64,000 bases of DNA. It comes from Gonocerus acuteangulatus (Eukaryota; Arthropoda; Insecta; Hemiptera; Coreidae). Below are positions 1 to 11,184 of this stretch, piece by piece. The notes under the pieces are model-generated. The model was not told the DNA's origin and did not search any database. It was given only the letters and a program-made list of their open reading frames with translations. Made by a program: the position numbers and the translations under genes. The stretch's first letter is position 1; each line of letters begins with the position of its first letter. The stretch covers positions 28,924,510 through 28,988,509 of the forward strand of contig OX328128.1 of NCBI GenBank assembly GCA_946811695.1, given 5' to 3'.

Positions 1-3000
1 GACTTTCATCTTCGGCTTTTCGTTTTAAAATGGATTTTCTGGCACCTCTTTGGAACAGTTCTGAAAAATGAAATGAAATAATTAGTTCAGAGATAATATG
101 CGGGATAAGTTATTAATAAAGGTAAACAGTTATTAGCGTCTTTTGTCCCTCGTATGAATTAACTTGCCATGTTGTGGAATCATCCCTGGTAGCTGAATTG
201 TGAAGGCATTTGAACTTTGAAAATGGACGTTCTGGCCTCAAATCCCAGAAGAATTAAGTTTTGTAAAAATAACGATTTGATAATTTTTACATAGTTATTG
301 GCTATCAAAACATTCTCAAGATGAAGTTTTCATTTTCTCCCTCCAATTTTTTTTTTTTTTAATAACTCTATTTGGCGTTAACAACAAAGCAATACTTACA
401 TTGTGTACCAACAGACCACAATAAGTTTACAATTTTAAACAAATAACCATAGTCCATTAGTTAAACGCGAGGAATGGATCTTTCTTCACTTCATATGAAC
501 ATCACGTAAGATACACATACTTGTCATGAAGTAATGACCAACCAAATTTACAGCAGATTTTCGCCATGCTGGGTCTACTTAAAAACCCTAGTGGATTTTT
601 TCAAATAAAAAGTTACTATAAATTCTATGTTACATTCATAACATTAATAACTATTAATTTCAAGATTATAAAGAATTTTGTTACTGCACCACATCCTTAA
701 TTTTCATGACAGTAATTTTAGAACATTTAGATTTCGATCCTCTTATAAAGACAATATATTTAGAGCATTTTTTAACATTTTAAGTCATTTGATTGTATTT
801 TAAGCACACATATTCAACATTTTAATTGTGTACTTTAGTTAAAACGTGTTTTTTTTTCTCCTTACATAAGGCAGCAAAGCATATATTTATCCGAAGCCAG
901 AAAGGATATGTTCCATAAGCCTAAAACTCGAGCAATAGACGGGCAAGTTCAATTGCGCATTCGTGTACTTCAGAGGGAACTTCCCTTCCACTCTCCCTTC
1001 TGTTCGGCCATTTGCAAAGCTGAATGAACTGTAGGGTAGACGCATACAATAATATTTCTTTATCAAATTAACCAAGGATGGAAGAAGTAATACCTATGAA
1101 ATAGTAATGAACATATAATGAAAGTATCTGCACCTGGCTCGGGCGCCTGTCCAACTTCCTTAAGGTACCAATCAGCATCATTGTCGATGTCGTCTGTTGG
1201 TTCTTGAGCATTCTCATTACCAGAATGCTTTACTTCTGCTTTCTTCATTCCTTCAAGGCTTTTCCGGTTTGCTGCCTCTTTTTCTTCCATTTTTCTTTTA
1301 ACGTTTGCAAGTTGTTCCTTACGTCGTTTTTCTTTGAGTTTTCTAAAAAATATAAAATTTTGATTAATAAATTAAACAAAACAAAAATATCATCTATCTT
1401 CATTTATTTTTGCAATATGGAGCCAGTAAAATAAGAGTGGTGTACTCCAATGTCCCTTTTGAGCTTTCTATCTTTCTTGTTGGCTAAAGGTGGATTCATA
1501 CTATATTGCACTAGAATTTCTAAAGTGACAAAACTCAAAAATTAGTTTTATTCACACCATCATAGTTATGACAATGAAATACATGGTAAATATCTCTTTA
1601 TGAACCATCAGAACTGTACGTACCTTGCTTCAGAGCTTGTACACCACAGGGAAATTGTGTCACTCTTCCTGTATGCCCCCCCTACATAAGCAAGAGTGAC
1701 ACATTTTCAGTTGAGTTTTAATTAGATTTGTGTCACTTTAGAAATACTAGTGCGTTATGTACAATCATCGGCAGGCCACTGTCCAGCAGCCGAGCGGCAA
1801 AATATTCTTCAATGTATATCCAATGAGGCAGTTCACACTTGGGCGGACTGTCACCTGCAGGCAGCGGACTTGATTCTCAGGGAGAATATTCTGATCGGTA
1901 CCAGTCGGTGCCTCGCCTTTTTTTTACTACATATTATTTGAAGTGTGTATTTTTGTTTATTTATCAATAATTTAATTTGATGATAAAAGTATAGAAAACT
2001 GTTTCTGAGACATTCTAAAATATCTCTAAAATAGACTTTCATCATCAATCAATGTCGTGCAAATGTTGATGTTCCGAAAAAAAGAAAGATTAGGAAACAG
2101 CCCTATACAGGCTGTGTATATAAAAAAATATGTGTGATATATAAGTGACCATTGAAATTTAAATAAATAAAAGGCCAGGTGAGGACTTCGCACTCTGTGC
2201 CAACAGCCGTGGGTTTGATTCCCACTATGGGGTGGTGGCTTTTCTTTAGAAAAGATAAAAGGCATCAGCCATATCCTGGCTTGTGACCATATCTATGGTA
2301 GCCATATCTATAGGCAGATATTGGGCGTAATCATAATCATAATCATGATTACGATTATAATTATAGGCTCTCGAGATATAATTACAATTACGATTATAAT
2401 CACAGACACCGGGGATATGATTATAATCGTAATTACAGCTGTGATTACGATTACACTTGTAATCACACCTGAAGTTATAATTACACTTGTAATCACAACA
2501 TTTTTTTGTAATTACAACTGTAATCACAAACTTTTTCTGTAATTACGAATGTAATCACAGCTGTTTCTGTGATTACACTTGTAATTACAACTAATTTATC
2601 TGCAATTACAACTGTAATCACAATTTTTTTCTATGATTACGGCTGTAACCACAGATGTTTCTGTGATTACGAACGAAATCATAAATGTTTTCTGTAATTA
2701 TGACAGTAATCACAAATTTTCTGTGATTACGAACGTAATCGCACCTTTTTTTTCTGTGTTTTCCACTGTAATGACTACTTTGGTCTTGTGAATACAGTTT
2801 CAAGAAGGGTTGGGAAAAAATTACCGATCGCTAAAAACTGATACCTCAGCGTAATTTAGTGCTACCTTATATACCCGGAAATTAGTGCATCGACGGCAGG
2901 GCGCTAATCGATAATTTATTTATGAAATGTTTAAATATCGTGGTAGCTAATAGCTAATTAGCTTTAGCATGGGCGTATATAGAAAATAATTTCGGGAGGG

Positions 3001-6000
3001 GCTGGGAAAATTTCGGGGGGGGGGGGGGCGAGACCAACTCCGGGGTATGGAATACTATAAATTTAGAGACCCTGGAAGTTGCTCAAAGCTGGCCGGAAGT
3101 GAACCTGTGTGGACTGGAAAATGTTTTAGTTGTTACTATAACTAAAGTTCATGGGCATATATAAGGGCTGGCTGATGGGACTGCAGCCCCCCCCCCCCCG
3201 AAATTTTGATTTGATGGTAAAAACTTGTCGTAAAATCTTTAAAAATAAATTAAATAATATCACTTAGTTCATAAAAAATATTTTATTTTACGTGTAATAG
3301 CATTTTAGTGCCAACGGCCATAGCCACGTTGAATGTACCGGTTCCCGTAGATCACCGAAGTTAAGCAACGTAGAGTGTGGCCAGTACCTGAATGGGTGAC
3401 CGACCACGTGCTGTTGGCATTATAGAAAGGGTGGCAACCTGTAGACAGCCCGGCGATAATAGTCCTAATGTTGATACGCAATTAAACATACACAAAAAAA
3501 AAAAAAATAAATAAATAAAAAAAATAGCATTTTAGTTGGCTAAAACTATTCCAAGCTCTAAATTTTTAGTATTCCTTACCCCGGAATTGGTCTCAGCCCC
3601 CCCCCCCCAATTTTCCCAGCCCCTCCTGAAATTATTTTCTATAAACGCCCATACTAAAGCTAACAAGCTATTAGCTACCGTGTTATTTAAACATTTCATA
3701 AATAAAGTATCGATTAGCGTCCTGCCGTCAATGCACTAATTTCTAGCGCTGGGTACATAAGGTAGCGCTAGATTATGCTGAGGTATCAGTTATTAGCGAT
3801 CGGTAATTTTTTCCCAACCCTTCTTGAAACTGTATTCACAAGACCAAAGTTGTCATTACAGTGGAAAACACAGAAAAAAAAGGTGCGATTACGTTCGTAA
3901 TCACTGAAAATTTGTGATTACAGACATAATTACAGAAAACATTTATGATTACGTTCGTAATCATAGAAACATCTGTGATTACAGCCGTAATCATAGAAAA
4001 AAAATAGTGATTACAGTTGTAATTGCAGATAAATTATTTGTAATTACAAGTGTAATCACAGAAACAGCTGTGATTACATTCGTAATTACAGAAAAAGTTT
4101 GTGATTACAGTTGTAATTACAGAAAAATGTTGTGATTACAAGTGTAATTATAACTTCAGGTGTGATTACAAGTGTAATCGTAATCACAGCTATAATTACT
4201 ATTATAATCGTAATCGTAATCATATCTCCAGAGTCTGTGATTATAATCGTAATTATATCTCGAGATCCTATAATTATAATCGTAATCATGATTATGATTA
4301 TGAATACACCCAACTCTGTCTATAGGGTGGTAACCTATAGATAACCCATCTTAAAATTCTTAGTTAATAATAATGGACGTTAAAATTTAAATAAATAATA
4401 ATTAAAAAATGAACAATTGCGTCTGTTAATTACAAACATAACAGAACAAAAGCACATATTTATGTTGATTTTGAGTTTGTATAGGTTAGCTTAAGCATGT
4501 TATTCAGCAATGAAGCTTAAAATAATTTGGAGAGGCTTAAATTAGTTTAAACTTGCTGAAGACTGTTCTCAAAAAGCACTGACTGAGCATGATGGACTTT
4601 TATTTAAAGTAATGGCCATCAAAATAACAATACCTACAAGTTAAAGACTCAGATTAATATTAATGTTTAAATTCATCAGTTTTGTTGTGCCTCCTTGTGC
4701 TATTTATAATTAACAGTTTCAAACGTCCATACAACATTTACTTCAATATTGATTATGGAAATAGGAAGTTTTTAAACAAATTAATACTTTTTTTAAGAAT
4801 TACATAAATCATCTAACCAGAAAGAGACTCCAAAATACAGCTAAACAAGCACCTCCTTCCAATAGCCTGGAACTCCTAAGCAATAATCTACAGATGAGTC
4901 ACTGCTTTACAGTATGGCCAACTGGAAGGATATAAAACAAGGAGATTATAACCGTCTCCTCCCCCTCCCTCTTTCTTTGAGTCATATAAAAAAAAAAATA
5001 AAAACATCCTATGACCATTTGCTACACCTAATATACCCAAACAACAATAATAATAGAACGTATTTTATATACTTACTTTTTCTCTTCTAGCCTTTTCCTG
5101 ATTAGTTCTTTTTCTTCTTCACTTTTCTGTATATATTCATGAAAAATAACTTCTCCTTCCATAATACCGTCTTCAACCTTTATTAGCTGTAGGAGAACAA
5201 TTATTTAGATTTCTTAATATCCCATATTTTCAATCAATTTGTAATAAAAACTTAAATAATATTTTAAAATCATTATTTCTAAAAAAATTAATAGCTTGGG
5301 TGCCTTGCCAAATAGGCTACGGAGCTTCTAATCAGAGCAATGTTTCATATAGACTCCATATCATAAAATTAATCTGAAGCCAGACAATGTTATCTTACAT
5401 AAAGCTCAGAGTAGGTTCAAATGCTAATCTGTGAGTTTTTCTCACAAAAGAAAAGAAAATGTTTGGAAAATTAATTAATTTAAATTTTATTTACAGATCA
5501 ACACAAATTTGGGGGATATTTTTTCTGCGGGTTAACACTCTTTTACAGCCAGAACAGAGCTATTAACACAGGAATTAGCATTCTAAAAATTGTCGAACAA
5601 TGGTAGCAGAATTAAAAATGTCTAAAAACATTATTTACTAAATATGTATTGACAATACACATAATTTAGTCAATTAAAGTGTACAGAATTTCAATATTCA
5701 AGCATGTATATATGCAAATAAAGGATAAACGTTTAAATACTGCGACAAAGGAATCTAACAGAGTAAGGGGGTAGGGGAGGCATATAGAATTGCGTCGCTG
5801 TACGAAAACAGCGATAATTACAAATGAGTGGAAGTTGATAGACTCCGGCAAAACTGAAATTTCGTTACATGGTTTCAAAATTCATGACTTTTGTGTCCTA
5901 TTTTCAATTTTGTGACATTTTTGGGCAGTAGTGGACACCCTGACCACACATACACAAAATTCTGGAACGAAACTAATTAAAAAATAATTTCGTTCTTTTT

Positions 6001-7848
6001 GCAAAGACCATATCCAGTTACTTTTGAAGTAGCAGTAGTAGATTGTATCAGTGATTTATCGCATGCGCATAACTTCTTTGCCTTCCTATTGGAGGATTCC
6101 GATGAGCAATTGTATTGGTTCTTGCTGGGAGTAAAGTAACCTTCAACAGTGAATTAGCTTTTGTTTATGAAAAAGCTCTGTTTATGTTAGTGAGATAAAG
6201 TGGGTCTTCTACAATTTGTTCGCGATGTTGGTTTCAACCAAAAGCGATTGGTTTCTTACTCGCAAAAATAAATAGAATTCTATTAATTTTAGCGAGTTGG
6301 ATAGACTAGAGTTTTGATATCTTCATGAGCGAGCGTATCGAGCGGAAACGCATAGCACTTATGCCCACAATGCTAAATAAATGTAAAATATCCAAAAAGA
6401 GAGGAGAGAGAAAAGGAATAAAACATGTGTGTTTACAAATATCATTGTTTATCTAATCTTCATAACCTGCAAAACAGTTAACTCTAATTTTTTCGAAGTT
6501 GAGAGAATTGATTTCGATCATATTAACCTTTTTATTAATAAATATTGCTTGCCATTATTTAATATGAATTATAACCGTAGATAAGGACTCAAGTAGTAAT
6601 AGATAACCTGCAAAGAACCTGTAAGCTAATCAGCGAGTACGAGTAACTGTTATAAATTACTACTGCTACTTCAAAAGTAACTGGATGTGGTCTTCGCAAA
6701 AATACCCAATAATTTAAACAGTTGCCTCAAACCTAATGGCAACTATCTAAAAAATCCTTATCATTGTAAAAAAGTAAGGAATGTTGAACGAAATAGCAAT
6801 CTAACCTGAAGAGACAACCTTGGTCCATATTCAGTGAGGCGGACAGCAGCTTGATTTCCTTTCGTAACTCTTGGACCTACGGACTGAGGAAGGCTCACGT
6901 GGGAAATAGGGTCGTCTTCGACCTCACTGTCACTCAGTAGTTCAGCTCTGAAAAAAAATTAATATGAGAGTAATAATTAACTTTTTCTCCTGTAGATTGT
7001 TATATTATTCTTCAGTTTAATAATCCATGTATCTCCTGTAGAGATTTTTAAAAGTTAAAACGAAAAGAGGAAATTGCCGGGTTTCAAAAGAAAACACATT
7101 TTGGAAAATATCTGTATTAATCTAATGCCAATATTGACAACAAAAAACATTGCCTTCAACGTTGTTTGGTGTCTCAATGCAAACATAGGTTACCTTCCTT
7201 GTTTTTTTTCTTCGGTCTTCTCTCTTTATTAACTTAAATTATTTGAATAGTACTTATATTATAATTTTTTTTCTTTTTTTTTTCTTTCTTGAGGAAGCAG
7301 GGATAACAAGTTTTTTTTAATAAGCAACAGGTTTAATTAAACAAACAATTTTGTCAAGACAAATTTTGGATTCTAAAAAGCAAATTCATTTGAAGAATAT
7401 AAGGTCAATGAAAATAAATAGATTACAAAGGTAGAGATTGTCAGGGTTCGGTCGTTATTTCTTAATAAAACTACATTTTACATGTGAAAATGACAATCGC
7501 TATCTTCGCATCGTCAACGGTCAACGATCTCCTCTCAATAAATCGATTACTTTTCCTAATCATTTAAGGAGCCTCAACTGCTGTGATCATCAGTACAATA
7601 AATAGAAAATTAAACTAACCATGTAAAAGATATTAACAAAAATTAAGATTAAATAATATGAGAAAGAATTAGTTTTTTTTACATACTATATAATATACAT
7701 TATAAAATTCTATAATCAAACAAACATAAAAGCATTCATAAAATACCTAACTGCCTTAACAAATTTTGATACAAAGCGCAAGTCTAATTTTTTTAATGGT
7801 GGGCTGAGAAACAATTATTAAAAAAAAGTAGAAAAGTGTGTGTGTATT

Positions 7849-7934
<86 letters not shown>

Positions 7935-8564
7935 TCTTTCAGATCTTAGGAGGCATGGGGTCGTTAAAGCAGTCATCCTTTCTTCGCACTACTTTATTTA
8001 TTAGGCCAGAAATGTTTTGTGCATATTTTTGCACCTCTTTAGGGGCACATCTACAACAAAATATTATTCTTTTGTACATCCAAACCATACAATTTTTTTT
8101 TAAAATAAAAGCTATGGTATTTTTTTTTTTTTTTAAACGGCGCATCTACATCTTGGCCATTAGCGCCCTATGGTATTATCCACTAAATGCATTAAAATAA
8201 TCTCAACTATATAAAATGTTAAAATCAGCATTTCTTAATTGTACTAGTGATATCTAATCGTCAAAATTTAAAATTTAGGTCTTAATGCACTATTGAATGG
8301 AAAATTTGATGAACATTTTTAAGGTCAGTTCTTTCATTAACTGCTATTTTTGAATTTTTTAGAATATCGATATTTTTTTTGATTTTTCTTTTCGGCGCGT
8401 TTCTCTCTATGTTAAAATTTGTGATTTCCTTGAAATTGAAACTGTGTTTTTTTTTCATGCACAAAACATGTCGGTCACTATAAATAAATTAGTGTGAAGA
8501 AAGGATGACCCCTTTAACAACCCCATGCTTCCTATGTTCTGAAAGAATTTATATATATTTTGGG

Positions 8565-8625
<61 letters not shown>

Positions 8626-10820
8626 AATTACTAAAAATTATTCATAAATTTGGCTTAACAGTCTTACATGATTTTATTATTTAGTATTTTTTTAAAACAT
8701 TGTTGACATTATCCCTTAACTGGTCATTTCAAAAATCTATGTACGAAAATGATAGAATGACTAATTTTATCATTTCCAATATGCCTGTTTTAATGTTCAT
8801 GAAAAGAACATCTATCATACGTCTTTTTATGGGCTTTAAATGTGTCATACAATAGATAAATATCCTTTATGTGATTGCCTTTTGATTCAGAAAATGAACT
8901 TATATAATTCCAAAAGAGCAACCAAACTTTATGACAAAAATTATGATAATTAGAGATTTGGCCAACTATACAATCTACTTTCTACATTTACATGAAGTCT
9001 CATCACTATACTATAAAATATATATTTACCTCGACTCAAAATAGTTGTAAAGCAAACGAATCACCAATTAAAAGATAATGAAACTCCTGCATATGATTTC
9101 ATCAAAAAATAAATTATTAAAAAATATGTGTGGATATTCCTGCAAAGACAGCAAAAAAACAGCAGAAAAGCAGCAGCTTCTGATGTAAATGTAGGCAAAA
9201 ACAGCAGCTGACTTGAAGTTAGTCTATGAGAAGCTTTTAAAATGACATCAGCTGTAATCAAAGTATTACTAGTAAAACTCAATTTTCAATAAATAAGCCA
9301 AACTCAGTGAAAAAGTTATCTACCCAACCAATGAGAACTATTAACTGATTATAGGTGCAATTGTGTGGAATATGCTGAACCATATTCCACACAACAAAAG
9401 CTAACTGAAGGAATTCACATTAATAAGAAGACATGACAGGTTACCATCTTGAACAGTTAGACACAGAACAAGAACAAGTGCCACTGTTTCAGCACAAAAT
9501 GTTTAATGATTTGATACATCATAAACAAACTATCTAAAATACTCAAAAGTATAGTTTATGCCCAAGGAGCAGGTCAAATGAAATACAATAAATAAATAAT
9601 AAGCAGCAATATTGAGACATTTTAAGTACTTTGAAAGTTATAAATAAAGCTTTTATTGAGTAAAATAGCAGAAAACATAAATCAAATATTTCTTTTAACA
9701 AGAAAATAGTTATTAAGGAACGGGTTGCCCCTTATCTACACTACTAAATGAAAATAGTTTATTATCCTCAAGCAATCTTTCTATAAACACTTTATCATGT
9801 TTAAGGTTAATATATTTAACCAATTAGAAGGTATTAGTAACTCTAAAGCATACTCACTTTGTAATAAACTCTGATACATCCTTGAATCTAGAAAGGTCAG
9901 GAATTTTATTTTTCCCTAGCTTTTTAACAGCCTTTGAAATACCAACAGGAGTAGACCTTACAACATAGTGGCGGAAATCAATTGTTTTGTTTTCTGGGTT
10001 GAAGTTGAATAGCACACACCGAGATATGTTTTTAAGATTTACCTGAAAATCAATTTATAAGAATGACTAAATACACACACACAAAAAATATTGATCATAA
10101 TCAAAATAACTTAGATAACCTACTGTGGTGACATTAATCGTCGGAAACATCCCTTGGAAAGTTGCGACCATTAACTTCATATGAGGGTCTTCACTATTAA
10201 ATCCATTTAAAACGACTAGTGGGGAATTGAGAAAAATTTTGTTGAAAGCATACTGTTTTCTAAGAGAAGACAATACATCTGTCGATACTGTATAATTGTG
10301 TATTTTAAAGGTCATAGTTGGTCCTCTTGGAAGCTTCACAATTCGCATGTAGGGACCCAAAACAGTCTGCGTGAAAATTATCATGTGTGAAACATGAAGC
10401 ATCCCAGAGACTGCGACAAAGTCTTTAATATTGTTGCTTTTTCTTGCCTGAAAGATAGAACACTTGCTCCATGAGATTAAAGTTCCTATTTAATTTAAAG
10501 TTATCTCCTAAGAACACTCACTCGTAAATTAGTAGCTGTAAAAGGTTCCATGACATTCCTAAAATCTTTCATGAGTCGAAATACATATTTCCCTACCAAT
10601 CCCCTGTGTAATATAAAAGAGTGAGGAGCTCGAACCAATTCTTCTGGCTCTTCAGCATTTGCTTGCAAATTTCTTTTTTTACTCTTTCCCTAAAGCATAA
10701 AAACAATAATTTAACGTGGAAACAAAATTTTCAGAAAAAACAAGACAATCCTTTATCTATTAAACCAATAGTCCTGGTGATTTAAACAATAATTAATACC
10801 TTCCTTCGCCTTTTCCCCAT
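1..10820 (-). CDS. PPAN: Peter Pan / Ssf1 homolog, Brix-domain 60S ribosome biogenesis factor (3' end beyond the window)
   Basis: Nucleolar factor of the Brix family, needed for large-subunit pre-rRNA processing (yeast Ssf1/2, fly Peter pan). Eight coding exons read on the minus strand: 10820-10800, 10689-10522, 10447-10124, 10042-9858, 6947-6806, 5186-5077, 1342-1134 and 60-1 (runs off the edge). Every intron has GT-AG ends and phases join, giving about 406 residues; family members are usually about 450-475. The start MGKRRRK is a short basic exon. The Brix domain begins near residue 29 (RAPHSFILHRG), includes MEPFTATNLR (54-63) and FNPENKTIDFRHY in exon 4, and ends near VKVED-like LIKVEDGIMEGEVIFHEYIQ in exon 6. 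A Lys/Glu-rich tail follows (exon 7), then DNDADWYLKEVGQAPEPELF across the exon 7/8 junction, a typical PPAN C-terminus. Introns are full of mobile elements. Divergent from MPC1. Confidence 0.96.
3150..3653 (-). mobile_element. MITE, CATGGGCGTATATA family, hosting a 5S SINE
   Basis: Termini CATGGGCATATATAAGGG and CTATAAACGCCCATA, poly-C/poly-G tracts and the internal CTGCAGCCCC block match the family. Flanks CTAAAGTT (3142-3149) and CTAAAGCT (3654-3661) are a 7/8 target duplication. A second, partial copy in the opposite direction (2968-3073) belongs to the other palindrome arm. Confidence 0.87.
3310..3522 (+). mobile_element. 5S rRNA-derived SINE (SINE3-like)
   Basis: Positions 3310-3420 are a 5S rRNA-like head of 111 nt with arthropod-type ends (GCCAACGGCC ... 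GTGCTGTTGGC). It keeps the A-box/C-box control region (AGTTAAGCAACGT; GGGTGACCG) but lacks about 9 nt after GACCG. A tail with the block GGGTGGCAACCTGTAGACAG and an A-rich end follows. The flanks AATAGCATTTTAGT (3296-3309 and 3523-3536) are an exact 14-bp target duplication, so it arrived by retrotransposition and is not a functional 5S locus. Confidence 0.93.
5990..6715. mobile_element. Inverted-repeat DNA element (family E) in a PPAN intron
   Basis: Both ends carry about 45 bp of inverted sequence containing TCCAGTTACTTTTGAAGTAG, read as GACCATATCCAG on the left and CTGGATGTGGTC on the right. No coding capacity is seen in about 0.7 kb. A diverged relative lies at about 33160-33840. Target duplication not resolved. 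Confidence 0.75.
7437..7545 (+). mobile_element. Truncated PLE-type terminal fragment
   Basis: The blocks GTCAGGGTTCGGTCGTT, AATAAAACTACATTTT and GGTCAACGATCTC match the outer ends of the inverted PLE repeat at 16104-17060. The ribozyme portion is missing. Confidence 0.6.
7855..8622. mobile_element. Inverted pair of decayed PLE ends between two (TA)n tracts
   Basis: Arms at 7934-8025 and 8456-8548 are reverse complements (ATTCTTTCAG... and ...CTGAAAGAAT) and abut (TA)n tracts at 7855-7933 and 8567-8622. Each arm holds a decayed copy of the hammerhead region seen at 59254-59424: at 8010-8043 on the minus strand the core reads CTAAAGA and AAAA instead of CTGAAGA and GAAA. Non-coding. Confidence 0.68.
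9362..9395. repeat. Perfect 14-bp stem hairpin in a PPAN intron
   Basis: TTGTGTGGAATATG, a 6-nt spacer CTGAAC, then the exact reverse complement. No repeat family recognised. Confidence 0.7.
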
Positions 10821-11184
10821 TGTCCTGAAATTAAGTACACTGAAAACTTTTAAATAGATTGAAAGACAAAGACACGTGCTATTACGGTAACCCAAACGAA
10901 ACCTCCCTATCAAAACATGAGTAGGTTATTCTACTATTTGCAAATTAATTCGTATAAACTAAGTATAAAATTAATCAATTTTAGCTCTGTAAAACTTTAA
11001 TTCTGACTTTTTTCTCAATTCTTTGTTCATTTGCATGTATTGTTTAGTTAATGTCATATATTCACGGAAGATTAATTTAAAACAAAATCCAATGTAGGCA
11101 GCTCATTGGAATGACCTTATCAATTTTGATATTTACACAATCACTTGACTTTTCAGTCATTCGGGGTAGTTAATTGCAGTCAAG
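10821..11184. promoter_or_regulatory. Shared divergent promoter region of PPAN and MPC1
   Basis: The two start codons are 364 bp apart and point away from each other, so this stretch holds both 5' UTRs and both core promoters. It is AT-rich with no recognised repeat and no convincing TATA box at a fixed distance. That a single bidirectional promoter serves both genes is inferred from spacing alone. Confidence 0.6.

Larger units (their letters stand above)
2321..4313. repeat. Large palindrome (foldback element) with GATTAC-rich arms of about 0.75 kb
   Basis: Arms 2321-3073 and about 3535-4313 are reverse complements with minor divergence, ending in TTGGGYGTAWTCATAATCAT. The outer part of each arm (2321-2760; 3880-4313) is an array of degenerate units of about 35 bp, each itself a small palindrome of the form GTGATTAC-NNN-GTAATCAC. 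The inner part (about 2800-2967; 3654-3830) matches the hAT-type palindrome at 52012-52299. The centre holds a MITE and a 5S SINE. Isoleucine/valine-rich reading frames here are by-products of the repeat. Confidence 0.88.
2160..4400 (+). mobile_element. tRNA-derived SINE (family A) split by a palindromic foldback element
   Basis: The SINE head lies at about 2170-2280 (GTTTGATTCCCAC B-box, then the conserved GGTGGCTTTTCTT and GGCATCAGCC blocks). Its tail (GGGTGGTAACCTATAGATAA, ending in TAAAATTTAAATAAATAA) lies at 4325-4405. In the uninterrupted copy at 50137-50331 these parts are adjacent. About 2 kb of palindromic DNA (2321-4313) separates them here, so the foldback most simply entered a pre-existing SINE in the PPAN intron. 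Confidence 0.8.

Noticed and set aside
887..1075. Extra PPAN exon downstream of exon 7
   Set aside because: Exon 7 (donor at 1133) joins in phase to the ELF-containing exon at 60-1, which matches the family C-terminus without it.
3310..3420. Functional 5S rRNA gene
   Set aside because: About 9 nt are missing, a SINE tail follows, and a 14-bp target duplication shows it is a retro-insertion.
2246..4344. Ile/Val/Thr-rich and Asn/Tyr/Cys-rich frames on both strands
   Set aside because: By-products of the GATTAC/GTAATC repeat; the same translation appears on both arms in opposite directions.
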